Assembly: GCA_002291925.1 (NCBI GenBank)
Contig: DBAY01000054.1
Span: 1 to 23,799 of the forward strand
Direction: 5' to 3'
DNA: 23,799 nucleotides
Source of the DNA: Alphaproteobacteria bacterium UBA998
GTDB taxonomy: Bacteria > Pseudomonadota > Alphaproteobacteria > Rickettsiales > UBA998
Shown: piece by piece, positions 1 through 9,469 of the stretch
How the letters are laid out: the number at the start of each line of letters is the position of its first letter
How positions within the stretch are numbered: position 1 is the stretch's first letter
Notes under the pieces: generated by a model
Databases searched by the model: none
What the model was told of the DNA's origin: nothing
Seen by the model: only the letters and a program-made list of their open reading frames with translations
Position numbers and translations under genes: made by a program

Positions 1-86
1 ACAAATTTTCTTAAGAAATTAATTTTCTAATAAATTTTTAAGAATTTTTAATTAATAATATATAATAAATAAAATTGGGTTACGCC
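1..86 (+). promoter_or_regulatory. AT-rich leader and probable promoter of the TadE-like gene
   Basis: The first 86 bases are almost entirely A and T, in sharp contrast to the GC-rich rest of the window. A perfect -10-like hexamer TATAAT lies at 61-66, about 20 bases before the ATG at 87. No convincing -35 box stands 17 bases upstream (TTAAGA is the nearest match). A short palindrome TTCTTAAGAA lies at 8-17. No clear Shine-Dalgarno precedes the gene. The promoter call is inference from composition and the single hexamer; the region may begin further upstream outside the window. Confidence 0.35.
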
Positions 87-983
87 ATGAAGAACATTTT
101 TGTAAAGTACTTAACGGAAAAAACTGGCGCTGCAGCCATTGAAGCGGCTCTTGTACTTCCTATAATTCTACTGCTTCTTGGGGGCATGACTGAACTTGGA
201 GTGTACTTCTGGCGCTCACAAATTATTAATAGAGGTTTCACAGTAACTTCTAGCGCAGTTCAAAATAATCCTAGTGATCCCAATAACCTCAATACAGCTA
301 TGCAAACCGGCGCGGGCATTATAGATGTCGCTTCGGCACCCAATTTCTTCTGCGCGCAATCCTACACGTCTCAAGCAGCGGCTACTGCATTAGGCTGTTC
401 GGGAACAACCTGGGAAACAACACCGCCGGTTGGCTTGCCCTCCGGAGGCCCTTACTATGTCGCAATGCGTACAAAAGTGGTCAGCCCATCATTCTTCCCC
501 GGTTTAAGTGGCGTTTTGCCTGATATTGAATACAGCTCGGTTATACCTATCAATTCCAGTAATGGAACACTTCCTACCTGCGCGCCTGGTGAGGTCGTGA
601 CGTCAAATGGAACTGCACTAACGTGTGTAAATCCTGCGCAGAATTTCAAACAGATCAGCTCTATTGATGTTGGCACATGTCAGGTAAGAAGTAATATTAC
701 GGGACCTGGGGTGACGTCTCCAAACTTACCATCTTATTCTCCGTACTTATGGAGCGGAGGGGCCAGCTGTAATGCGGATGAAATCGCCATAGGTTTCGGC
801 GCCCAAACGGAAGTTCCCGGTGTTGGATTCTGCTCCGAGCAACCATCATTTTTAACGTCAGCTTTTCCAATGACAGTTAGAGATTATGGGGCAGATTCAT
901 TCCAGCCGGATTGGGTTAATGATGCATGCATCAAATCCTACATCGTATGCTGCAAAATCACGACCCAGTATGGCCCTCCATAA
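87..983 (+). CDS. TadE-like pseudopilin with cysteine-rich C-terminal region
   Basis: A 298-residue protein starting at ATG 87; an in-frame TTG at 75 is possible but less likely. The N-terminus has a short basic stretch, the motif GAAAIEAALVLPIILLLLGG and one membrane helix (about residues 14-35), as in TadE/TadG-type pseudopilins of Flp (tight adherence) pili, which are inserted in the inner membrane and help assemble or cap the pilus. After about residue 60 nothing is recognisable. This exported part has ten cysteines (residues 89, 104, 165, 180, 198, 228, 249, 281, 288, 289), which suggests several disulfides, and is rich in Gly, Pro, Ser and Thr. At about 300 residues it is longer than usual TadE proteins. 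GC content and codon use (TTA, AGA) are lower in GC than in neighbouring genes. No other tad gene is visible; such genes may lie upstream. The TadE call is fairly sure; an adhesin or tip role is inference. Confidence 0.75.
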   Translation: MKNIFVKYLTEKTGAAAIEAALVLPIILLLLGGMTELGVYFWRSQIINRGFTVTSSAVQNNPSDPNNLNTAMQTGAGIIDVASAPNFFCAQSYTSQAAATALGCSGTTWETTPPVGLPSGGPYYVAMRTKVVSPSFFPGLSGVLPDIEYSSVIPINSSNGTLPTCAPGEVVTSNGTALTCVNPAQNFKQISSIDVGTCQVRSNITGPGVTSPNLPSYSPYLWSGGASCNADEIAIGFGAQTEVPGVGFCSEQPSFLTSAFPMTVRDYGADSFQPDWVNDACIKSYIVCCKITTQYGPP

Positions 984-997
984 ACAATTCTTAATTG

Positions 998-1039
998 AAA
1001 CAGACATGGAACTTCTCATGAAATGTTCCATATCTGTTT
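998..1039. terminator. Two-way terminator between the TadE-like gene and thiC
   Basis: A 15-base inverted repeat with one mismatch pairs 998-1012 with 1025-1039 around a 12-base loop. The arms begin with AAA and end with TTT, so both strands can form a hairpin followed by a short U stretch. It lies exactly between the converging stops of the TadE-like gene (983) and thiC (1044). Confidence 0.65.
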
Positions 1040-1043
1040 AAGT

Positions 1044-3038
<1,995 letters not shown>

Positions 3039-3078
3039 GATAACCGACTCCAAAAGTAGGATTTAAAACGGGTCTTCA

Positions 3079-3107
3079 CACATACGCGCAAACCCGCCGA
3101 TTGCCAA
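3079..3107 (-). promoter_or_regulatory. Probable sigma-70-type promoter of thiC
   Basis: On the minus strand TTGGCA (3107-3102) and TATGTG (3084-3079) are 17 bases apart. Transcription would begin near 3072, giving a leader of about 34 bases before ATG 3038. That is too short to hold a TPP riboswitch. Assigned by consensus only. Confidence 0.4.
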
Positions 3108-3125
3108 GGGGAAACCCGGCTTTTT

Positions 3126-3204
3126 TCGTCATTGTGAGGCGAAGCCGAAGCAATCCAGCGGGCCGGTCTGGATTGCTTCGTCGTTTCACTCATCGCAATG
3201 ACGA
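3126..3204. repeat. Palindromic repeat, module B type, between thiC and nhaA
   Basis: An imperfect inverted repeat with ends TCGTCATTG and CAATGACGA and inner arms around AAGCAATCCA and TGGATTGCTT. It is a variant of the same module found at 12933-13004 and 22831-22907. It lies in the divergent gap upstream of both the thiC and nhaA promoters. Confidence 0.75.
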
Positions 3205-3208
3205 AGAC

Positions 3209-3236
3209 TTGCCCTCCAGTCACCCGCCGCTATAGT
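3209..3236 (+). promoter_or_regulatory. Probable promoter of nhaA
   Basis: TTGCCC at 3209-3214 and TATAGT at 3231-3236 are separated by 16 bases. The start site would fall near 3243, just before the AAGGA ribosome site of nhaA. This is a consensus match only. Confidence 0.4.
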
Positions 3237-3257
3237 ACCGCCAGCAAAGGAAAAGGC

Positions 3258-4511
3258 ATGGAACCCAGAGCCCTCACCGAAGGCGGCATCGGCAAGCGTG
3301 CAGCACAGTCGCTGGAGCGGTTTCTTGCGCTGGAATCGGCGGGAGGCATCCTCCTCATCTTCGCCTCGCTGGTGGCAATCATCTGCGCCAATTCAGGGCT
3401 GCATGACCTTTATGAGGGGCTGCTGCACCTGCATCTCACAATTGGCCTTGGCGACACGGTGTTCGATGAGCCACTGCATTTCTGGGTGAATGACGGGCTG
3501 ATGGCGGTGTTCTTCCTGCTGGTCGGCATGGAGATCAAGCGCGAGATGATGGAGGGCCACCTCGCAAGCATCCGGCAATCGCTGCTGCCCTTCGTCGCGG
3601 CGGCGGGCGGTATGCTGGTGCCGGGGCTGATCTACTGGCATTTCAACGCGGGCCTGCCCACCCTGCGCGGCTGGGCCATCCCCACCGCCACCGATATCGC
3701 CTTCGCGCTCGGCATCCTCGCGCTATTCGGCTCGCGCGTCCCGCTGGGGCTGAAAGTGTTCCTCACCGCCGTGGCGGTCATCGATGATCTGGGCGCGGTT
3801 ATCATCATCGCGCTGTTCTATACGGCGGATTTGAACGTGCCCGCCCTGTTGCAGGCGGCGGGACTGCTGGTCATCCTGTTGTTCATGAACATCCGCGGCA
3901 TGGGTAAGCTGTGGCTGTACCTGCTGGTTGGGGCGTGCCTGTGGAAGGCAGTGCTGTCTTCGGGCATCCATGCCACCATTGCCGGCGTGCTGCTCGGCTT
4001 CTGCATTCCCCTGAAATGCGCAGGCGAACGCTCACCGCTGCGACGGCTGGAGCACACGCTGCTGCCGTGGGTGACCTATGGCATCCTACCACTGTTTGCC
4101 TTTTTCAATGCAGGGATTGATTTCCGCGCCATCTCGCTGCATCAGCTCTCCGACCCCGTGCCACTCGGCATCGCGCTGGGGCTGTTCCTTGGCAAGCAGA
4201 TCGGTATTTTCACCTCCTCCGGTCTACTGATGAAGACAGGTTTCGCCCGCCTGCCGGAACATGCGACGTGGCGGGAATTCTATGGCGTGTGCATCCTGTG
4301 CGGCATCGGTTTCACCATGAGCCTTTTCATCGCCGGGCTGGCGTTCAACGACCCGCTGCTCACGGTGGAAACCCGCCTTGGCGTGCTTCTCGGCACCCTG
4401 GCCTCCACGCTGCTGGGCTATGGCTGGCTACGACTGGCGATGAATACGCAATCCCCGGAACGCCGCGTCGCCATCGCCAATGACTGGGCGAAGCACCGCG
4501 AGGGGATGTAA
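3258..4511 (+). CDS. nhaA: Na+/H+ antiporter NhaA
   Basis: NhaA exchanges internal Na+ (or Li+) for external H+ across the inner membrane and protects against salt and alkaline stress. The 417-residue product has the expected 11-12 hydrophobic segments. The key motifs are present: PTATDIAFALG with the unwound-helix Asp (residue 146), AVIDDLGA with the ion-binding Asp pair (residues 176 and 177), GIHATIAGV and GKQIGIF with a conserved Lys. ATG 3258 is chosen over 3198 because AAGGA lies just upstream and because the extra 20 residues would be encoded by the end of the palindromic repeat and the promoter. E. coli NhaA is 388 residues, so this length is usual. The gene appears monocistronic. Identification is secure. 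Confidence 0.96.
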   Translation: MEPRALTEGGIGKRAAQSLERFLALESAGGILLIFASLVAIICANSGLHDLYEGLLHLHLTIGLGDTVFDEPLHFWVNDGLMAVFFLLVGMEIKREMMEGHLASIRQSLLPFVAAAGGMLVPGLIYWHFNAGLPTLRGWAIPTATDIAFALGILALFGSRVPLGLKVFLTAVAVIDDLGAVIIIALFYTADLNVPALLQAAGLLVILLFMNIRGMGKLWLYLLVGACLWKAVLSSGIHATIAGVLLGFCIPLKCAGERSPLRRLEHTLLPWVTYGILPLFAFFNAGIDFRAISLHQLSDPVPLGIALGLFLGKQIGIFTSSGLLMKTGFARLPEHATWREFYGVCILCGIGFTMSLFIAGLAFNDPLLTVETRLGVLLGTLASTLLGYGWLRLAMNTQSPERRVAIANDWAKHREGM

Positions 4512-4531
4512 GATTTGAGGCAATGCACACC

Positions 4532-4610
4532 GTGAACTTGTTTCAGGGTCCACAGCGCCACATAACCGATAAGCGCGTTGAAGTGTGGATGCTGAAACGA
4601 GTTCAGCATG
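4532..4610. repeat. Palindromic repeat, module A type, between nhaA and mutY
   Basis: TGAACTTGTTTCAG at 4533-4546 pairs with CTGAAACGAGTTCA at 4592-4605, one mismatch, with about 45 bases between. The same arms occur at 12869-12915. It sits between the converging nhaA and mutY genes and fills most of that gap. It may help end transcription on both strands, but it has no clean U stretch. Confidence 0.75.
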
Positions 4611-4620
4611 TGATTTTTCA

Positions 4621-5622
4621 TTAGCGCTCGCGAGAGCGAAGCATTTCCACAATCTTCAAATCCACCCCGGCCAGTGGCAGACGGGTGATTTCCTCCAGTG
4701 TGTACCAGCTATTTTCACCCAGAGGCGTGGTGGGCAGCAGATACACCTCCCCGGCCAGCTTGAAGTGGGAATAAACCCACGTCACCGGGCCCAGATGCCG
4801 GAGGGTTGCCACGTCCACCGCCTGCCCTTTCCATGCCACCGCCTCCCCCTTGGCGAATTCGGGAAAACCGTAGAGGCCGCCGAGCAGTTTCGTCTCGCGC
4901 GGCGACAGCCAGTAGCGGCCATCCAAGGTGGCGGGCACGAGGATGATTTTTTCGCGCACCGGCGTCGTTTTCTTCTCCTTCGGCGCGGGGTAGCGCTCCC
5001 ACGCCGTCTTGCCCTCGCAGATGGCATTCAGCGGGCAGAGGAGGCATTTCGGCTGCTTCGGCGTGCAGACGTAGTTCCCGACATCCATCATCGCCTGGTT
5101 GTGCGTGAAGGGGTTGTCGCGGTCGAGCAGCGCTTCGGCGGCCTCCCACAATTCCGCCTCACTCATGCGTTCGCGGGCAAACACGCGGTGCAGCGCGCGC
5201 TTGACGTTCGCCTCCATCACCGGCACCGGGATGCCATACGCGAAGGACGCCACCGCATGCGCCGTGTTGCGGCCGATGCCGGGAAGCGCCAGCAGCCCTT
5301 CGACGTTGCGCGGCAGCTCCGGCGCGGCCATCTGCGCCGCCTTGTGCAGGTTGCGGGCGCGCGAGTAATAGCCCAGCCCCTCCCACGCCTTCAGCACCTC
5401 CTCCTCCGAGGCATCGGCGAGGGACTGCAACGTGGGAAACCGCTCCAGAAACGGGAAGTAGAACCGCGCCAGCACCGTCGCCACCTGCGTCTGCTGCAGC
5501 ATGATCTCGCTGAGCCAGATGGCATAGGGGTCACGGGTGTTGCGCCAGGGCAGGTCGCGGCGGCCATGGGCTTCGTACCAGCCCTGCAAGCGGATGGGCG
5601 GAGATTGTCGGGCATTCTTCAT
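4621..5622 (-). CDS. mutY: A/G-specific adenine DNA glycosylase MutY
   Basis: MutY removes adenine mispaired with 8-oxoguanine in base excision repair. The 333-residue product has the HhH-GPD glycosylase domain (about residues 25-185) with SEIMLQQTQVATV carrying the catalytic Glu (residue 39), the helix-hairpin-helix LPGIGRNTA (about 113-121), and the 4Fe-4S loop with cysteines 186, 193, 196 and 202. A C-terminal NUDIX-like 8-oxoG recognition domain follows, with YSHF in the usual FSH place. The oddity is at residue 137: the family's second catalytic residue, an Asp in the D-G-N motif, is Glu here (M-E-A-N-V). ATG 5622 has GGTGA seven bases upstream. It diverges from a small unknown gene. The name is sure; full activity is less so. 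Confidence 0.93.
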   Translation of the reverse strand: MKNARQSPPIRLQGWYEAHGRRDLPWRNTRDPYAIWLSEIMLQQTQVATVLARFYFPFLERFPTLQSLADASEEEVLKAWEGLGYYSRARNLHKAAQMAAPELPRNVEGLLALPGIGRNTAHAVASFAYGIPVPVMEANVKRALHRVFARERMSEAELWEAAEALLDRDNPFTHNQAMMDVGNYVCTPKQPKCLLCPLNAICEGKTAWERYPAPKEKKTTPVREKIILVPATLDGRYWLSPRETKLLGGLYGFPEFAKGEAVAWKGQAVDVATLRHLGPVTWVYSHFKLAGEVYLLPTTPLGENSWYTLEEITRLPLAGVDLKIVEMLRSRER

Positions 5623-5687
5623 TATTTTGTCACCGGCTTGTCACATAGACAGGTTAGAACAGGCAGCGTCAACGAAAAGGAGCTCCC

Positions 5688-6020
5688 GTGAGCCGCGATA
5701 ATCTACGCCTGTTCTTGTTCCAATCGGATGGCCGGCCCGTCATCGATCAGGCAAGCGACGGTCCCAACATCCTCACTCACCGCGGCCTCACGTGCGATGG
5801 CTCGGGGAACCAGTTGGCCACGATGATGCGGCAGGGCTATGGCGGCGGACCTGCTGAGACGGTGCGACTGAATCGTTTGAATGATGAAGTGCTTCGCCTC
5901 GCTGGGGAAGCCACTCGCGGACTCTCCGATAATATGCGCATAATGGTGGATATTCCCCTGAATGGCAGGCCAAGCCCCTTGGAGACCGCCTGCCAGCAGC
6001 AACGGGCCCGCCGCCGCTAA
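5688..6020 (+). CDS. Small hypothetical protein, 110 residues
   Basis: I do not recognise this protein. It starts at GTG 5688 behind a good AAGGAG seven bases upstream, which is the main reason for preferring this strand over a 108-residue frame on the other strand. The product is soluble in appearance, has no signal peptide or membrane segment, contains a Gly-rich stretch QGYGGGPAET in the middle and ends in a basic tail (RARRR). It diverges from mutY with a 65-base gap that contains two TTGTCAC copies (5627-5633 and 5638-5644), and converges on ybbP with only one base between the stop codons. No function can be inferred. Confidence 0.55.
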   Translation: MSRDNLRLFLFQSDGRPVIDQASDGPNILTHRGLTCDGSGNQLATMMRQGYGGGPAETVRLNRLNDEVLRLAGEATRGLSDNMRIMVDIPLNGRPSPLETACQQQRARRR

Positions 6021-6021
6021 T

Positions 6022-8568
6022 TCACTCATTCCTGAGAAACGCCAGCGGCCGCGCGGCGGTCAGCTTGCCCGAGGCCACGCCGACCAGCAGCCATGCCGCC
6101 GGAAAGGCCAGCGCCAGCGCCACGGCGGGCACTTCCCATGCCATCTCGAAGCGCGGCAGCATCATCAGCTTGCCAATGACGCGCGCGATGAGCCCGCCAA
6201 TCACCAGCGCCAGAAGCGCCGTGATGGCGGTGAGCAGCGTCAGCTCCCGCCGCAGCATGGCGAGCACGTCCCACCGCGTCTGGCCGAGGACTTTCAGAAT
6301 CACGCTCTCATACATGCGCGTCTGCAGCGTGGCATTCAGCGCCGCGCCGATGACGAACAGGCCGATCAGGATGGTCAACGCCGCCACGGTGATGATGACC
6401 AGCGAGACCGCATCAAACAGCGAGGCCACCTGCCGCAGCGCATCCTTCAGCCGCACCACGGTGACGGAGGGGTATTTCTCCGCCAGCAGCCGCAGCACCG
6501 CCCCGTGCGAGGCGTCCTCGGCCATCACGGTGGCGAGGTAGTTGGCGGGCAGATCGCCAAACGCTTCCGGCGAGAGCACGATGGCGAAATTCATCTGCAG
6601 CGAGGACCAGTTCACCTCGCGGATATTCGCCACCTCCGCCACGATCTCGCGGCCCAGCGCGCCGAAGGTGACGCGGTCGCCCACCTTCACGCCGATGGCT
6701 TTCGCCACATCCTCCGCCAGCGAGACGAGCGCCTTGCCCTGATGGTCCTTCGGCCACCACGTGCCGGAGGTGATGGTATTGCCGCGCGGCAGGGTGTTGG
6801 CATAGGTGAGGCCGCGCTCATTCTCCACCACCCAGCGGTAATTGGGGTCGATTTTCTCCACATCGATGGCTGCGTCGTTGATCTTCACGATGCGCCCGCG
6901 CAGCATGGGCATGATCTCGATCTCGCCGACGCCGGGAATGGCGTGCAAGTCGGCCATCATCGGCTGCTGGATGTGCGGCAGGATGTCGATGAGGAAGAAG
7001 GCGGGCATGTCCTGCGTGCGGTCAGCGTTGAGCTGGCGGTGGAAATTCAGCGCCACCAGCGCGAGCGCCACCATCAGGCTCACCCCCAGCCCCAGCGAGA
7101 GCAGCACGCTGCGGGTAATGGCGCCGGGGCGGTTCAGCCCCGCCATGGCGAGCCGCAGCGAGGGACGCAGACCGCGCGCAGGCTTGGCCAGCCAGCCTGC
7201 GCCTTTCTGCACGGCCCAAGCAAGAGCGAGAAAGAACAGCATCGCCCCCAGCGTGCAGGCAGCGAAATAGAGGCTGAGCCGCAAATTGCCCGTGAACCAG
7301 ACCGTGAGGCCGAGTAGCGCCGCCGCCCCGGCCAGCAGCATCAGCCCCTCCCACACGGAGCGGCGTGCAGGCGCGTGGGCCAGCGCATCACGCAGCAGCA
7401 GCGCCGCGCTGACGCGGGTGGCACGGCGCAGCAGCGGCAGGCTGAAGGCCAGCGCCGTCACCAAGCCGAACGCCGAGGCGACCAGTAGTGGCTTTGCATA
7501 GACGCCGGGCACCGCGCCGACCGGCAGGCGATCGCCAAAGGCAGTCAGCAATGCGTATTCGAGCCCGATGCCAGCCACCAGTCCCAGCGCAATGGCAAGT
7601 ATGGCCATCAGCAGCACTTGGCAGAGATAGATGATGAAAATGCCCGCCCGCCCGGCGCCCAGGCATTTCAGCCGCGCGATGGAAACGAGCCGCTGTTGCA
7701 GATAGCCATTCACCGCGTTCGCCATGCCGATACCGCTGATGAGCAGCGTGGCGATGGCGGCGAATCCGAGGAAATCGCCCATGCGGTCGATGGCGCGGCG
7801 CAGCCCCGGCGCGGCATTGGTCAGGTTGCCGATTTCCCAGCTGCCATCATCAAAGCGCTGTTGGATATCCTGCTCCAAAAGGCCTGGCACCACGCCCGGC
7901 GGCACCGCCACCGCGACGCGGTAATAGATGAGACTGCCCGGCTGCACGAGGCCGGTGGCGGGCAGTGCGTCGCGCACAATCATCACCCGCGGGCCGATGG
8001 AATAGCTGGCGTTCAGGCGGTCAGGCTCATTGGCGATGCGGGCGCGGATATCGAAGGTGGCTTCGTTGATGGTGAGCGTGTCGCCGATCTTCAGCCCGAG
8101 CGTGTCGAGCAGGTCCTGCTCCACCGCCGCGCCGTAGCGGCCATCGCGCTCGCCAAACACGTCCGCGCGGGGCAGTGGCGGATCAAAGCGCAGCTCCCCC
8201 ACCAGCGGGTAGGAATCCTCGACCGCCTTCAGCTCGATGAGGCTGCGGGCGGGGAAGTCTCCCGCGTCCGGCCGGTTCGCCGAGGCCATGGTGCGCATCT
8301 GCAGATGCTCGGTGGTGCGGGCGCGCGCGTCGATGTAGGCGCGCGCCTCCTCCGGCAAGGGCTGGTAGAGCGTGCGGATGAGCAGATCGCCGCCGAGCAG
8401 CGCCCGCGCATCCCGTGCAATCCCCTGCTCCGCCGCGCGGATGATCAGCCCCACCGCCGCAATCGCCGCCACCCCGAACAGCACGCAGATGAGGAACACC
8501 CGAAACTGCGGCAACGCGCCACGCAGGTCGCGCAAGGCGATGCGGAGAAGAAGTGGGAGGGGTGTCAC
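6022..8568 (-). CDS. ybbP: ABC transporter permease, YbbP/FtsX family
   Basis: An 848-residue inner membrane permease of the MacB/FtsX type (type VII ABC), partner of the ATPase encoded just upstream. There are about ten hydrophobic helices: one near residues 22-44, a block of three from about 270 to 400, further pairs in the middle, and a final three after about 725. Two large periplasmic regions follow helices 1 and 7. This is the YbbP architecture (E. coli YbbP is about 800 residues). The start is GTG 8568, with a strong AGGGAGGA five bases upstream. A longer frame to 8652 would read into the inverted-repeat element and is rejected. In E. coli ybbA-ybbP also stand divergent from tesA. The substrate is not certain; an envelope or hydrophobic-compound role shared with TesA is inferred from synteny. 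Confidence 0.9.
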   Translation of the reverse strand: MTPLPLLLRIALRDLRGALPQFRVFLICVLFGVAAIAAVGLIIRAAEQGIARDARALLGGDLLIRTLYQPLPEEARAYIDARARTTEHLQMRTMASANRPDAGDFPARSLIELKAVEDSYPLVGELRFDPPLPRADVFGERDGRYGAAVEQDLLDTLGLKIGDTLTINEATFDIRARIANEPDRLNASYSIGPRVMIVRDALPATGLVQPGSLIYYRVAVAVPPGVVPGLLEQDIQQRFDDGSWEIGNLTNAAPGLRRAIDRMGDFLGFAAIATLLISGIGMANAVNGYLQQRLVSIARLKCLGAGRAGIFIIYLCQVLLMAILAIALGLVAGIGLEYALLTAFGDRLPVGAVPGVYAKPLLVASAFGLVTALAFSLPLLRRATRVSAALLLRDALAHAPARRSVWEGLMLLAGAAALLGLTVWFTGNLRLSLYFAACTLGAMLFFLALAWAVQKGAGWLAKPARGLRPSLRLAMAGLNRPGAITRSVLLSLGLGVSLMVALALVALNFHRQLNADRTQDMPAFFLIDILPHIQQPMMADLHAIPGVGEIEIMPMLRGRIVKINDAAIDVEKIDPNYRWVVENERGLTYANTLPRGNTITSGTWWPKDHQGKALVSLAEDVAKAIGVKVGDRVTFGALGREIVAEVANIREVNWSSLQMNFAIVLSPEAFGDLPANYLATVMAEDASHGAVLRLLAEKYPSVTVVRLKDALRQVASLFDAVSLVIITVAALTILIGLFVIGAALNATLQTRMYESVILKVLGQTRWDVLAMLRRELTLLTAITALLALVIGGLIARVIGKLMMLPRFEMAWEVPAVALALAFPAAWLLVGVASGKLTAARPLAFLRNE

Positions 8569-8579
8569 ACGTCCTCCCT

Positions 8580-8705
8580 GCTCCCCCCTTGAGGGGGAGC
8601 GGCTGAGCGCAAGGCTGAGCCGTCGCGCGAAGCGTGGGGGGTGTCCCCCCACCGCTCAACCGACGCTGACGCTTGGTTTCGCTGGCTCCCCCTCAAGGGG
8701 GGAGC
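8580..8705. repeat. 126-bp inverted-repeat element between ybbA and ybbP
   Basis: Perfect 21-base terminal inverted repeats lie at 8580-8600 and 8685-8705. Each arm is itself nearly palindromic (CTCCCCCCTTGAGGGGGAG). The centre holds a further hairpin, GTGGGGGG with CCCCCCAC around 8634-8652. No coding potential is convincing. It fills most of the 189-base gap between the ATPase stop and the permease ribosome site. It looks like a MITE or REP-type palindrome; I see no flanking target duplication that I can be sure of. Confidence 0.85.
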
Positions 8706-8757
8706 AAAAGAATCAGATGGGTTTGGAGTTTTTAGCTGCACTCTGTCTCGCTCTCAC

Positions 8758-9456
8758 TCACGCCGCCGCCTTGATGTCGCGGATGCGGCCATCCTGCATG
8801 CTGACCGTGCGGTGGCAGCGGTTGGCGAGCTCCGCGTCATGGGTAATCAGCAGCAGCGTCGCGCCGTAAGACGCCTGCAAGGAAAACAACAGATCCATGA
8901 TGTGCCGCCCCGTCTCGCGGTCGAGGTTGCCGGTGGGCTCATCGGCCATCAGCACGGGCGGTTTCATCACGATCGCGCGCGCCACAGCCACGCGCTGCTG
9001 CTCGCCGCCGGAAAGCTGCGCCGGGTAATGCGTCAGGCGATGCGATAGCCCCACGGCTTCCAACGCCTCCTTCGCGCGGCTCCACGGGTCGCGCAAGCCG
9101 GAAAGCTCAAGCGGCAACGCCACATTCTCCAGCGCCGTCATCGTCGGCATGAGGTGAAAGGCTTGGAACACGATGCCGATATGGTCGCGCCGGAAGCGGG
9201 CCACTGCATCCTCCCGCAACGCGTCAATGCGTTGCCCGGCTACGCTCACCGCGCCGCTGCTGGCTGGCTCCAGCCCGGCCGCCACCATCAGCAGCGACGT
9301 CTTGCCGGAACCGGACGGCCCCACCAGCGCCACGCTTTCCCCTCGCATTATGCTCAGGGAAACATTATCTAAAATGGTGACAGAGCCACTGGCTGACGGA
9401 AGCGACAGATTGACATGATCAAGCTGGAGCGCGTCATCGGGGGTAACAGGATGCAT
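8758..9456 (-). CDS. ybbA: ABC transporter ATP-binding protein, YbbA family
   Basis: A 232-residue ATPase of the LolD/MacB/FtsE group. Motifs in the 232-residue form are Walker A GPSGSGKT (46-53), signature LSGGEQQRV (149 on), Walker B VLMADEP (168-174) with D-loop GNLD, and switch His 206 in LLITHD. It pairs with the downstream permease. ATG 9456 is chosen because the ABC fold begins soon after it; upstream in-frame starts would extend deep into tesA on the other strand. No Shine-Dalgarno is seen before 9456, so the start may be leaderless or slightly different. The start codon lies 13 bases from the tesA start on the opposite strand, leaving no intergenic space. Function is confident at the level of family. 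Confidence 0.93.
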   Translation of the reverse strand: MHPVTPDDALQLDHVNLSLPSASGSVTILDNVSLSIMRGESVALVGPSGSGKTSLLMVAAGLEPASSGAVSVAGQRIDALREDAVARFRRDHIGIVFQAFHLMPTMTALENVALPLELSGLRDPWSRAKEALEAVGLSHRLTHYPAQLSGGEQQRVAVARAIVMKPPVLMADEPTGNLDRETGRHIMDLLFSLQASYGATLLLITHDAELANRCHRTVSMQDGRIRDIKAAA

Positions 9457-9469
9457 GGAGGACAAAATC

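Noticed and set aside
3039..3125. TPP riboswitch upstream of thiC
   Set aside because: No conserved TPP core sequence was found by eye and the space before the probable promoter is too short.
5703..6029. A 108-codon minus-strand frame opposite the small gene at 5688-6020
   Set aside because: It lacks a Shine-Dalgarno and overlaps the end of ybbP, while the plus-strand frame has a good AAGGAG. The choice is not fully certain.
5962..7317. A 451-codon plus-strand frame opposite ybbP (and similar long frames opposite mutY, gltA and the flagellin: 4585-5691, 11256-12404, 14273-15727)
   Set aside because: All mirror the codon pattern of confirmed genes on the other strand and have His/Arg/Gln-rich, featureless translations.
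8568..8652. Extended ybbP N-terminus starting at 8652
   Set aside because: The extra 28 residues are translated inverted repeat; GTG 8568 has an excellent ribosome site.
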